Assembly (NCBI RefSeq): GCF_046845755.1
Contig: NZ_CP177357.1
Span: forward strand, 1,798,001 to 1,862,000
Direction: 5' to 3'
Origin: Rubrivirga sp046845755
GTDB taxonomy: Bacteria; Bacteroidota; Rhodothermia; Rhodothermales; Rubricoccaceae
DNA length: 64,000 nucleotides
This document shows, piece by piece, positions 48,334 through 56,773 of the stretch. Position numbers and translations under genes: made by a program. How positions within the stretch are numbered: position 1 is the stretch's first letter; each line of letters begins with the position of its first letter. The notes beneath the pieces are model-generated. The model made no database searches and was not told the origin of the DNA. It was given only the letters and a program-made list of their open reading frames with translations.

Positions 48334-50865
48334 ATGCGACTCCCCGGCCCGCCCCTCCCCGTCGACGCCGTCCTGCCCCGCGTGGTCGCGGCGCTGGGCG
48401 AGGCGGGCATCGCCGTGCTCCAGGCCCCGACGGGCGCGGGCAAGACGACGCGCGTCCCGCTCGCCCTCCTGGACGCCGACTGGCTCGACGGGACGGTCGT
48501 GATGCTCGAACCGCGCCGGATCGCGGCCCGGGCGGCGGCGCGGCGGCTGGCGGCCCAGCTCGGCGAACGGGTCGGCGAGACGGTCGGCTTGCGCGTGCGC
48601 GGCGAGACCCGCGTCGGGCGGAGCACGCGCATCGAGGTCGTCACCGAGGGCGTGCTGACCCGGCGTCTGATGAATGACCCCGACCTCACGGCCAGCCGGG
48701 CCGTGTCAGCGCTCGTGTTCGATGAGGTCCACGAGCGGAGCCTGCAGACCGACCTCGGGCTGGCGCTGGCGCTCCAGGCGCGGGAGCTGCTGCGGCCCGA
48801 CCTCCGCATTCTGGCGATGAGCGCGACGCTCGACGGCGACCGGTTTTCAGACCTGCTTGGCGGCGCGCCGATCGTCACCAGCGAAGGGCGGGCGTACCCC
48901 GTCGAGCCCCGCTACCTCGGGACCCCGCAAGCGACGGCGGGCGGGCGGCCGCCCCGGATCGAGGACGGCGTCGCGGCGGCCGTGCGCCGGGCCCTCGACG
49001 AAGAGACCGGCAGCGTGCTCGCGTTTCTGCCCGGCTCGGGCGAGATCCGCCGGACGGCCGAGCGCCTCGCGGGGCTCGGGCGCGACGTGATGCTCGCGCC
49101 CCTCTACGGCGACCTCGGCGCGCGGCAGCAGGATGCGGCCATCGAGCCCGCGCCGACGGGGATGCGCAAGGTGGTGCTGGCGACGAGCATCGCCGAGACG
49201 AGCCTGACCATCGAGGGCGTCCGCGTCGTCGTCGACGCCGGGCTGGCGCGGCGGCCCCGGTTCGACGCCGCCAGCGGGATGTCGCGGCTGGAGACGGTCC
49301 GCGTGAGCCGCGCCGAGGCCGACCAGCGGCTGGGCCGCGCCGGGCGGACCGAACCGGGCGTCGGGTACCGGCTGTGGAGCGAGGTCGAGCACGCCGCGCT
49401 CCGCCCACACGCGCCCGCTGAGATGACGCAGGCCGACCTCGCCCCGCTCGCCCTCGCGCTCGCCGCCTGGGGCGCGGCGCCCGACGACCTCGGCTGGATC
49501 GACCCACCGCCCGCCGCCGCCTTCGAGACGGCCCGCGAGCTGCTCCGCGAGCTCGACGCGCTCGACGCGGGTGGCGCTCTCACGGCGCACGGTCTCGCCA
49601 TCGCCGCGCTCCCCATGCACCCGCGCCTCGCGCACCTCGGCGAGCGCGCCCGCGCCCTCGGTCAGGCCGCCCTCGGCGCCGACCTCGTCGGTCTGCTCTC
49701 AGAGCGCGACGTGTTCCGCTGGGACGGCCGTCTCCCGGATGTCGACCTGCGCTTGCGCGTCGAAGCCTTGCGGGGCGACGTCCGGGGCGGGAACGGTGTC
49801 CGCCTCGACCGCGGCGCCCTCGACCGCGCCCGCCATGAGGGGATGCGCTGGCGCCGGGCCTGGGACGCGACCGACGCTCCCGCCGACCTCGACGCCGCCG
49901 GGCCCCTCCTCGCGCTCGCGTACCCCGACCGCGTGGCCCAGCGCGTCGGCGAGTCGGCCGAGGGCGCGCGGTACCGCCTGCGCGAAGGGCGCGCCGCGAT
50001 TCTCGACCGCGCCCAACCGCTGGCGGACGCCCCGTTTTTGGCCGTCGGCGACCTCGACGACCGGCGCGGCGGGGCCCGCGTCTTTACCGCCGCGCCGATC
50101 GACGCGAGTGAAATCGAGTCCCTGTTCGCCGACCAGATCGTCGACGAGGACGATGTGGCGTGGGACGCGAGCGCGGGCCGCGTCGTCGCCCAGCGGGTCC
50201 GCCGACTCGGCGCCGTCGTGCTGTCGCAAGCGCCAATCCGCACGCCGGCGCCGCACCTCGTCACCGCCGGGCTGGTCGAGGGCGTTCGTCAGTCGGGCCT
50301 CGGCGTGCTGCCGTGGTCGAAGGAGACGGCGCGCCTGCGCGAGCGGCTGGCGTTTCTGAATCACCACCTCGGCGACCCGTGGCCCGACGTGTCCGACGAC
50401 GCCCTGCTGGCGACGCTGCCCGACTGGCTCGGGCCGTACCTCGCCGGCATGACGCGGCTGTCCGATCTGGGCCGCCTCGACCTCGGGATGCTGCTCCGCC
50501 AGCTCGGCCCGCCGTCGGCGCGGACCGACCTCGACCGGCTGGCGCCGTCGCACGTCACCGTCCCCAGCGGCTCCGTCCGCCCCCTCGACTACTCGGACCC
50601 CGAGGCTCCCGTGCTGGCGGTCCGGCTGCAAGAGGTGTTCGGGCTCGAAGAGACGCCGCGCGTGCTCGACGGCCGCCTGCCCGTCCTGATGCACTTGCTC
50701 AGCCCCGCCCAGCGCCCGGTCCAGGTCACCGCGGACCTGCGCTCGTTCTGGCGCGACGCCTACTTCGACGTCCGCAAGGACATGCGCGGCCGGTACCCCA
50801 AGCACCACTGGCCGGAGAACCCGCTGGAGGCCACGCCGACCGCGCGAGCCAAGCGCCGCCGGTGA
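48334..50865 (+). CDS. hrpB: ATP-dependent helicase HrpB
   Basis: This 843-aa DEAH/RHA helicase has motif I APTGAGKTTRVP (about residue 30), MLEPRRIAARAAARR (Ia), motif II DEVHERSLQTDL (about 129), SATLDGD (III), and FLPGSGEIRRTAERL, AETSLTIEGVRVVVDAGLAR and QRLGRAGRTEPGVGYRLW (IV-VI). The C-terminal HrpB-specific region ends RGRYPKHHWPENPLEATP, a strong HrpB signature. The role of HrpB in most bacteria is unclear; it is an RNA/DNA helicase. The start ATG 48334 follows a C/T-rich leader. The arms of a GA-rich repeat begin about 10 bp past its stop. Confidence 0.96.
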   Translation: MRLPGPPLPVDAVLPRVVAALGEAGIAVLQAPTGAGKTTRVPLALLDADWLDGTVVMLEPRRIAARAAARRLAAQLGERVGETVGLRVRGETRVGRSTRIEVVTEGVLTRRLMNDPDLTASRAVSALVFDEVHERSLQTDLGLALALQARELLRPDLRILAMSATLDGDRFSDLLGGAPIVTSEGRAYPVEPRYLGTPQATAGGRPPRIEDGVAAAVRRALDEETGSVLAFLPGSGEIRRTAERLAGLGRDVMLAPLYGDLGARQQDAAIEPAPTGMRKVVLATSIAETSLTIEGVRVVVDAGLARRPRFDAASGMSRLETVRVSRAEADQRLGRAGRTEPGVGYRLWSEVEHAALRPHAPAEMTQADLAPLALALAAWGAAPDDLGWIDPPPAAAFETARELLRELDALDAGGALTAHGLAIAALPMHPRLAHLGERARALGQAALGADLVGLLSERDVFRWDGRLPDVDLRLRVEALRGDVRGGNGVRLDRGALDRARHEGMRWRRAWDATDAPADLDAAGPLLALAYPDRVAQRVGESAEGARYRLREGRAAILDRAQPLADAPFLAVGDLDDRRGGARVFTAAPIDASEIESLFADQIVDEDDVAWDASAGRVVAQRVRRLGAVVLSQAPIRTPAPHLVTAGLVEGVRQSGLGVLPWSKETARLRERLAFLNHHLGDPWPDVSDDALLATLPDWLGPYLAGMTRLSDLGRLDLGMLLRQLGPPSARTDLDRLAPSHVTVPSGSVRPLDYSDPEAPVLAVRLQEVFGLEETPRVLDGRLPVLMHLLSPAQRPVQVTADLRSFWRDAYFDVRKDMRGRYPKHHWPENPLEATPTARAKRRR

Positions 50866-50876
50866 GGCACTCTGTC

Positions 50877-50978
50877 GAAGTGAAGAGGGACGAAGGAGAA
50901 GAGGACGTTTCCGCTTGATGATCCAGCAGCCACGAAGCGACCCTTCCGCTCCTCTTTTCCTCTTCGCTTACCCCTCCT
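50877..50978. repeat. Paired inverted GA-rich arrays between hrpB and M24 gene
   Basis: The left arm 50877-50907 (GAAGTGAAGAGGGACGAAGG onward) and right arm 50943-50978 (complement on the minus strand includes AAGCGAAGAGGAAAAGAGG) face each other across about 35 bp. The right arm contains the stop codon and final residues (MEEG) of the M24 peptidase. The unit length is loosely 7. Confidence 0.6.
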
Positions 50979-52368
50979 CCATCCCCGCCTGCACGATCTC
51001 CTCCACGTCCGCGATCTCCTTGGGGATGCCGGGGCCGAGCACGCGGAAGCCGTCGTCGGTGATGAGAATGTCGTCCTCGATGCGGACGCCGCCGAAGCCC
51101 ACCCAGCGCTCCGCCTCGGCGTAGTCGATCAGGTCGGCGTGGCGGTTCTCGGACTTCCACAGGCCGATGAGCGCCTTGTTGAAGTACAGGCCCGGCTCAA
51201 CCGTCATCACGTGGCCCGGCGCGAGCGCGCGCGCGAACCGGAGGTACTTCGTGCCGAACTGGGTGCTCCGGGTCGCCTCGTCGGCGTAGCCCACGCGGTC
51301 CTCGCCGAGCCCCTCCATGTCGTGTACGTCCAGCCCCATCGCGTGGCCGAGGCCGTGGTGGAAAAACAAGGCGTGGGCGCCGGCCGCGACGATCTCGCCG
51401 ATGTCGCCCTTGAGCAGCCCGAGGTCCACGAGGCCCGCCGCGAGCGTGCGGCTGGCGAGGTCGTGGACGTCGCGGAAGGAGACGCCCGGGGCGCAGGCCT
51501 CGATGCAGGCCGTCTGCGCCCGGAGCACGAGCGCGTAGATGTCGCGCTGGCGGCCGGTGAATGTGCCGCCGACCGGCGAGCAGCGCGTAATGTCGGCCGC
51601 GTAGCCCGAGCCGGGCGCGACGCAGCCGGCGTCGTGGAGCAGGAGGTCGCCCGCCGCGAGCACGTGGCCCGAGGCGTGGTGGTGGGGCACCTCGCCGCGC
51701 GTGGTCACGATCGCCGGGAACGAGAGGTGCGAGCCGTACGAGTGGGCGACGCCCGTCATGGCGGCGGCGACCTCGTGCTCCGTCCGGCCGGGCTGGGCCA
51801 TGAACATCGCCGCGAGGTGCATCTCGGCCAGGATGTCGAGCGCGGCCTCGATCTCGGCCACCTCGGCGTCGGTCTTGACGAGCCGCTGCGCGACGACGGC
51901 GTCGACGAGCGCCGGCGACGCCTCGACCTCGCTGACGTCCACGCCGAGCAGGCCCGCCAGCCACAGCCGGTGCTCGGCGCGGTACGGCGGCAGCGTGTGG
52001 ACCGTCCGGCCGGTCGACCGCGCGGCGGCGATCGTCTCGGCGAGCGCGGCGGGCGGGGCCACGGAGGGGACGCCCGCGGCGTCCGCGCGCTGGCCCATCG
52101 ACGGCCGCTCGCCATCCCATACACGGTCCTCCATCGTCGCCTCGCGGCCGTACAACGTCGCCTCGCCCGAGTCGAGGTCGAGGGTCAACGCCAGGTCCGG
52201 CTCGTCGAGCCCGGTGTAGTAGCGGAACGAGCCGTCCTGGCGGAAGGGGTACAGGTTCGCCGCGTAGTTCATCGGCGAGGGCCCGTTGCCCAAGAGGACG
52301 ACCAAGCCGCCGTCGAGGGCGTCGGTGAGGGCGGAGCGCCGGGCGGCGTAGACGGAGGGGTCGAACAT
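50968..52368 (-). CDS. Xaa-Pro aminopeptidase-type M24 metallopeptidase
   Basis: This 466-aa protein starts at ATG 52368 with an aminopeptidase P N-terminal domain (MNYAANLYPFRQDGSFRYYTG) and a pita-bread catalytic domain. The five metal ligands are visible: Asp in LLHDAGCVAPGSGY (about 244), Asp in ADITRC (about 257), His in GLGHAMGLDVHD (about 340), Glu in TVEPGLYFN (about 390) and Glu in GVRIEDDIL (about 427). Such enzymes remove the N-terminal residue from Xaa-Pro peptides. The length fits PepP. A TACCTTCC box lies 26-33 bp upstream. It pairs logically with the S46 and DUF885 peptidases, but they are not in one operon. Confidence 0.93.
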   Translation of the reverse strand: MFDPSVYAARRSALTDALDGGLVVLLGNGPSPMNYAANLYPFRQDGSFRYYTGLDEPDLALTLDLDSGEATLYGREATMEDRVWDGERPSMGQRADAAGVPSVAPPAALAETIAAARSTGRTVHTLPPYRAEHRLWLAGLLGVDVSEVEASPALVDAVVAQRLVKTDAEVAEIEAALDILAEMHLAAMFMAQPGRTEHEVAAAMTGVAHSYGSHLSFPAIVTTRGEVPHHHASGHVLAAGDLLLHDAGCVAPGSGYAADITRCSPVGGTFTGRQRDIYALVLRAQTACIEACAPGVSFRDVHDLASRTLAAGLVDLGLLKGDIGEIVAAGAHALFFHHGLGHAMGLDVHDMEGLGEDRVGYADEATRSTQFGTKYLRFARALAPGHVMTVEPGLYFNKALIGLWKSENRHADLIDYAEAERWVGFGGVRIEDDILITDDGFRVLGPGIPKEIADVEEIVQAGMEEG

Positions 52369-52393
52369 CGGGAACGGGGTGCCAGGGGGAGCC

Positions 52394-52401
52394 GGAAGGT
52401 A
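52394..52401 (-). promoter_or_regulatory. Promoter -7-like box for M24 peptidase
   Basis: TACCTTCC on the minus strand, 26 bp from the ATG. It matches the rplK box exactly and the tRNA operon box but for the last base. Confidence 0.4.
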
Positions 52402-52470
52402 GCGGGCGGAGGCCTGGGGGGATCCTCGGTATGGCCGGCCCGTGTCAGCCCGACGCCCCCCCAACGCCCC

Positions 52471-52944
52471 GTGTCCCTGACGCACCGATTGCACACCACG
52501 ACCTGGCTCCCCCTCCCCCGCGCCGAGGTCTTCGACTTCTTCGCCGATGCCGCCAACCTCGAGCGGATCACGCCGCCCGAGCTCGCCTTCGAGATCGTCA
52601 CGCCGCAGCCCTTCGAGATCGGCGAGGGCACGCTCATCGACTACCGACTGGGCCTGTTCGGCGTCCGCTTCGGGTGGCGGACCGAGATCGTCAGCTGGGC
52701 GCCGCCGTACCGCTTTGTCGACCAGCAGCTGGAGGGCCCGTACCGCCGGTGGCACCACACCCACACCTTCGCCGACGCGCCGGACCAGGACGGCCACCCG
52801 GGCACGCGGATGGACGACGAGGTCCTTTGGGAGCTGCCCGTCGCCCCGCTCGGCGAGCTGGCGTACCCGCTCGTCCGCGCCCAGCTCGCGCGGATCTTCA
52901 GCTACCGCCAGCGGCGGATCGAGGAGTTATTGAGTGACGGGTAA
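52471..52944 (+). CDS. SRPBCC-family ligand-binding protein
   Basis: This 157-aa protein has a START/SRPBCC helix-grip pattern: LPRAEVFDFFADAANLERIT at the N-terminus, FEIGEGTLIDYRLGLFGVRF in the sheet, and a long C-terminal helix (LVRAQLARIFSYRQRRIEEL). It resembles the cyclase/dehydrase and CoxG-like members that bind hydrophobic ligands. The start is GTG 52471. The tail SDG and stop fall in the first heptads of the array at 52935-52997. No functional neighbour stands out. The fold is likely and the ligand unknown. Confidence 0.82.
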   Translation: MSLTHRLHTTTWLPLPRAEVFDFFADAANLERITPPELAFEIVTPQPFEIGEGTLIDYRLGLFGVRFGWRTEIVSWAPPYRFVDQQLEGPYRRWHHTHTFADAPDQDGHPGTRMDDEVLWELPVAPLGELAYPLVRAQLARIFSYRQRRIEELLSDG

Positions 52945-52997
52945 TGGGGGACGAGTGATGAGCGGCTCGCCTATCTCCCTTTACTCATCACCCATCA
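52935..52997. repeat. Inverted pair of four-heptad arrays with 7-base loop
   Basis: This is the cleanest pair. 52935-52962 is exactly four heptads (first TGACGGG, last TGATGAG) and 52970-52997 is four heptads in inverse orientation (on the minus strand TGATGGG, TGATGAG, TAAAGGG, AGATAGG), separated by the 7-base loop CGGCTCG. The stop codons of the convergent SRPBCC gene (52942-52944) and reductase gene (52995-52997) both lie inside the heptads. Confidence 0.85.
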
Positions 52998-53720
52998 CCT
53001 GTATTCCGGGTTCTCGTAGTCGAAGCGCGCGCCCGCGTCCCAGGCCGAGCGCTGGTTGCCATGCGCCGGGATGCCGCCGGCGTCCTTGAGCATCCGCGCG
53101 ACGTGGAGGAGATTCCAGGCCATGAACGTCGTGTTGCGCTGGGTGAACTCGTTGTCGACGCCGACCGGCTCACCGTCGACCACGTCGCCGTAGCTCGGGC
53201 CCGGTCCGGCCTCGCCGATCCATCCGGCGTCCGCCTGCGGGGGGATCGTGTAGCCGAGGTGCTGCAGGCTGTACAAGACGCCCATGCCGACGTGCTTGAT
53301 GCCGTCCTCGTTGCCGGTCACGATGCAGCCGCCAGTCCGGCCGTAGAAGGCGTACTGGCCGGCGTCGTTGAGCTGGCTCGACATGCCGTAGAGCCGCTCG
53401 ATAAGCCGCTGGCAGACCGACGAGTTCTGGCCGAGCCAGATCGGCGTGCCGATCACCAGGATGTCGGCGTCGCGGATGCGGGGCCACAGCTCAGGCCAGG
53501 CGTCGGCGGCGGCGCCGTGCTCGGTCATGTCCGGGTAGACGCCCGGCGCCACGTCGTGGTCGACGAGCCGGATCGAGTCGACGGCGACGCCGTTCGCCTT
53601 CCAGATGTGGCGGACGACGTCGAGGAGCGTGTCGGTGTGCGACTCCTGGGGCGACGGCTTCAGCGTCGTGTTGACGACCACGGCTTTGAGGTCGTCGTAC
53701 GAGGCGGGGGGCTGGGACAT
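52995..53720 (-). CDS. Flavodoxin-like NAD(P)H-dependent oxidoreductase
   Basis: This 241-aa protein has the flavodoxin/FMN-reductase fold: LKAVVVNTTLKPSPQESHT forms the phosphate-binding loop (start ATG 53720), ILVIGTPIWLGQNSSVCQRL the FMN-contacting loop, and GRTGGCIVTGNEDGIKHVGM the isoalloxazine contact, with GMGVLYSLQHLGY after it. Such proteins reduce quinones, azo compounds or iron with NAD(P)H, but the substrate cannot be told. It lies 32 bp downstream of the DUF885 gene on the same strand and may be cotranscribed. Confidence 0.85.
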   Translation of the reverse strand: MSQPPASYDDLKAVVVNTTLKPSPQESHTDTLLDVVRHIWKANGVAVDSIRLVDHDVAPGVYPDMTEHGAAADAWPELWPRIRDADILVIGTPIWLGQNSSVCQRLIERLYGMSSQLNDAGQYAFYGRTGGCIVTGNEDGIKHVGMGVLYSLQHLGYTIPPQADAGWIGEAGPGPSYGDVVDGEPVGVDNEFTQRNTTFMAWNLLHVARMLKDAGGIPAHGNQRSAWDAGARFDYENPEYR

Positions 53721-53752
53721 GGGGGGGAGAGCGGGTGTGTAGGGCGGACGCG

Positions 53753-55534
53753 CTAGCCGGCGGCGGTCGTACGGATCCAGTCGCGGACGACGGATTCCAA
53801 GACGCCCATCGGCAGCTCGCCGTGGCCCAAAACCTCGTCGTGGAAGGCGCGCACGTCGAAGCGGTCGCCGAGCGCCGTCTCCGCCTCCGTCCGCAGGCGG
53901 CGGATGGTGAGCTCGCCCATCTTGTACCCGAGCGCCTGCCCCGGCCACGCGATATAGCGGTCGACCTCGGTGCGCACCTCCAATTCCGACAGCGCCGTGT
54001 TCGCGGCGAGATAGCTGACGGCCCGCTGGCGGCTCCACCCGAAGGCGTGCATCCCGGTGTCGACGACGAGCCGGCACGCGCGCCACATCTCGTACGTGAG
54101 CCGCCCGAAGCGGCGGTACGGGTCGGTGTAGAACCCGGCCTCGGTCCCGAGCGACTCGGCGTACAGGCCCCAGCCCTCCTCGTACGCCGTCAGCACGAGT
54201 GCGCGGCGGAAGGCAGGCAGGTGGTCGAGCTCCTGTGCGAGCGCGATCTGGAGGTGGTGGCCCGGCACGGACTCGTGGAAGGTCAGCGCCTCCAGCGCCC
54301 ACGTCGGCCGGCTCGGCAGGTCGTAGGTGTTGATCCAGTACACGCCGGGCACGAGCCCGCCCGCGGGCGGCTCGACGTAGAACCCGGCCGTGAACGTCGG
54401 CGCCAGAAAGTCGGGGACGGGGGCGACGGTGTACGGCAGGCGCGGCAACCGGCTGAAGAGCTGGGGCAGCCGGGCGTTCATCTGCGTCGCGATCCAGGCC
54501 CCCTCGCGCAAGAGCGCCTCCGGGGACTCGGCGACGAACTGCGGGTCGGTGCGCAGGAACGTGAGGAACTCCTCGAACGAGCCGGTGAACCCGACCTCGG
54601 CGATCACCGCGTCCATCTCGGCACGGATCCGCTCCACTTCTGCCAGCCCGACGGCGTGGACCGCTTGGGGCGTCGTGTCGAGCGTCGTGAACTGGCGGAC
54701 GCGCCACGCATAGGCCGCGGCGCCGTCCGGCGTGTCGCTCAGCCCGATCGTCGCGCGCGCGCCCGGCAGGTACTCATCCTCGAGGAACGCCGCGAGCGTC
54801 CGGTACCCGGGCACGACAGCTTGCGCGATCGCCCCGCGCCCCGCATCCGCCAGCCGCTCGCGCTCGGCGGGGGGGATCGTGGCGGGCAGCGCGGCGAACG
54901 GCGCCCAGAACACGCTGTCTTCTAGATCGGCCACGACGTGCGCCCGGGCGGTCGCCGGCAGGCCCGCGATCGCGACGGCCGGGACGGTGTGGCCCGACGC
55001 CAGGCCGGCGCGCAGATTCGCGATCTGGGCCTCGACGTAGCCAGGCCAGGCTCGGAGCCGGGCGAGATACGCCTCGACCTCGGCCACCGTCCCGGCCGGC
55101 TGCTGGCTGGGGAGCCGGGTAAAGGCCACGTGGAAGCCGTCGCTGGCGGTGATCGGCGTGCGCTCGGCCCGGAAGCGCGCGGCGTCGCGGACGTCCGCCA
55201 GCAGGGTCCGCAGGATACGCGCCGTGATGCGGTCTTCTCCCTCCAGCGCGTCCGTATCGATGGCGTCGAGCCGCCGGAGGTACGCGTCCGCCGCTTGCGC
55301 CCGCGCGGCCACGGCGGGGGGCGACACATCCGGCAACTGGTCGTCGTAGGCCCGCTCGCCGACGTAGCTGGCGAACAGGGGGTCGTCGGCCAGCCGCCAA
55401 CCCCACCAGTCGTCGACGAGCGCCGCCAGCGCGTCGTCGGCGACGGTGGCGCCGGGCTGCGCCCGGGCGGGGGCGGCGAGCGCGAACCCGAGCAGGGTCG
55501 ACGACGTCAACAGGGCGAGGGCGAGCGGGCGCAT
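53753..55534 (-). CDS. DUF885-family secreted metallopeptidase-like protein
   Basis: This 593-aa protein begins with a signal peptide at ATG 55534 (LALALLTSSTLLGFALAAPARA). The body is helical and contains ALTFHESVPGHHLQIALAQ (about residue 413), the gluzincin-like HExxPGHH site characteristic of DUF885/peptidase M-type proteins, followed by YEEGWGLYAESLG with the downstream Glu ligand. VAFTRLPSQQPAGTVAEVEA and YWINTYDLPSRPTW are further family segments. The family is thought to be periplasmic peptidases of unknown specificity. A TAGACTCC box lies near 55555-55562. Divergent from the AI-2E exporter gene. Confidence 0.9.
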   Translation of the reverse strand: MRPLALALLTSSTLLGFALAAPARAQPGATVADDALAALVDDWWGWRLADDPLFASYVGERAYDDQLPDVSPPAVAARAQAADAYLRRLDAIDTDALEGEDRITARILRTLLADVRDAARFRAERTPITASDGFHVAFTRLPSQQPAGTVAEVEAYLARLRAWPGYVEAQIANLRAGLASGHTVPAVAIAGLPATARAHVVADLEDSVFWAPFAALPATIPPAERERLADAGRGAIAQAVVPGYRTLAAFLEDEYLPGARATIGLSDTPDGAAAYAWRVRQFTTLDTTPQAVHAVGLAEVERIRAEMDAVIAEVGFTGSFEEFLTFLRTDPQFVAESPEALLREGAWIATQMNARLPQLFSRLPRLPYTVAPVPDFLAPTFTAGFYVEPPAGGLVPGVYWINTYDLPSRPTWALEALTFHESVPGHHLQIALAQELDHLPAFRRALVLTAYEEGWGLYAESLGTEAGFYTDPYRRFGRLTYEMWRACRLVVDTGMHAFGWSRQRAVSYLAANTALSELEVRTEVDRYIAWPGQALGYKMGELTIRRLRTEAETALGDRFDVRAFHDEVLGHGELPMGVLESVVRDWIRTTAAG

Positions 55535-55651
55535 CGGCGGGCACGGGGACGGGGGCCGGAGTCTACGGGCCCCGCTCTCAGGCCGCGCCCCATGGCTCGC
55601 GTGGCACCCCGCGCGGGGCGCCGCGTAGGTCTGGGCCTCGCGCCCACGCCC

Positions 55652-56773
55652 ATGCCCGCCACCACGCCCCTCTCCGACCTCACGCTCCGGTCGGCGCGCC
55701 GCGCGCTGATCACCGGCGCGCTGGTCGTCGCGGTGCTCGTGCTGTTCTGGGTGATGGTCGCCCAGGTGCTGCTCGCGGCGCTGCTCGGCGCGGTCGTCGC
55801 CATCTACCTGCGGCCGGTGTACGCGTGGCTGGCCGAGCGCACCGGGCGACCGACGCTGGCGGCCGTGCTGACCCAGGTCCTGCTGTTCGTCCCCGCCGTC
55901 GCGGTGCTGGCGTACGGCTACCTCGAGGTGCGCGGGGCCGCCGAGTACCTGCAGGCGAACGCGGCGTCGGTCGCGGGCCAGATCCAGGACGCCGTCGCCC
56001 GCCTCCCGTTTGCGAGTGGCGACATCCAGGCCTCGACGCAGGCGCTGTTGGAGTCGCTCGCGGACCGGGCCACCAGCCTGCCGGCTGGCGTGCAGGGCGC
56101 GATCGGCGACTTCGGCGTCGCCGCGGCCGTCTTCCTCTTTACCGCCGTCTACGTCCTCACCGACGCCGACGAGATCGTGGGCTGGCTCCGCGCCAAGGTG
56201 CCCGCGCGCTACGCCGGGCTGACGGAGCGACTCGAGAGCAACGCGCGCGGCGTGCTCTACGGGTCGATCTACGCGACCGTCGTCACGCAGTCGATCAAGG
56301 GCGTCTGGATCCTGGCGCTGATGCTCGTCTTCGGCGTGCCGCTCCCGTTCACGCTCGCGCTCATCGCGTTCCTGATCGGCTTTTTCCCCGTCGTCGGCTC
56401 GTGGACGGTCTACCTCCCGGCGGCCGGCTACGTGCTGGTGTTTCAGGACGCGCCCCTGAAGGCGCTCGCGCTCGTCGTCGTCGCGTTCGTGGTCAGCACG
56501 CCGATCCTGTCGCTCTACGTCCGGCCCAAGCTGGCGGCCGACCGGTCCCAGGTGCTCAACTTCTACTGGATGTTCGTCGGCCTGATCGCGGGGGTCTACA
56601 CGTTCGGGATCCCCGGCATCGTGCTCGGCCCGCTCACCATCGGCCTGCTCAAGGCGCTCATCGACGTCGTGACCGACCCCGACAGCTGGGAGCCGCCCGA
56701 CGAGGCGGATGGCCACGACCCTCACATCCTGGTCGAGGAGGAGATGTCAGGCGAGTCGCCCGGCGGATCTTAG
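55652..56773 (+). CDS. AI-2E family transporter
   Basis: This 373-aa membrane protein has about eight TM helices with the family's central soluble region. Signatures: LLGAVVAIYLRPVYAWLAER at the N-terminus, YGSIYATVVTQSIKGVWILA, LIAFLIGFFPVVGSWTVYLP (the conserved G-x-PVVG segment) and YVRPKLAADRSQVLNFYWMF near the end. Named after an E. coli autoinducer-2 exporter (TqsA), the family may also carry Na+/H+ exchange; the substrate here is unknown. Start ATG 55652 follows a C-rich leader. Its 3' end overlaps the aminotransferase stop by 4 bp (convergent). Confidence 0.9.
   Translation: MPATTPLSDLTLRSARRALITGALVVAVLVLFWVMVAQVLLAALLGAVVAIYLRPVYAWLAERTGRPTLAAVLTQVLLFVPAVAVLAYGYLEVRGAAEYLQANAASVAGQIQDAVARLPFASGDIQASTQALLESLADRATSLPAGVQGAIGDFGVAAAVFLFTAVYVLTDADEIVGWLRAKVPARYAGLTERLESNARGVLYGSIYATVVTQSIKGVWILALMLVFGVPLPFTLALIAFLIGFFPVVGSWTVYLPAAGYVLVFQDAPLKALALVVVAFVVSTPILSLYVRPKLAADRSQVLNFYWMFVGLIAGVYTFGIPGIVLGPLTIGLLKALIDVVTDPDSWEPPDEADGHDPHILVEEEMSGESPGGS

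Noticed and set aside
52935..53000. CRISPR array
   Set aside because: Units are 7 bp with no spacers and no cas genes. These are tandem heptads, not a CRISPR.
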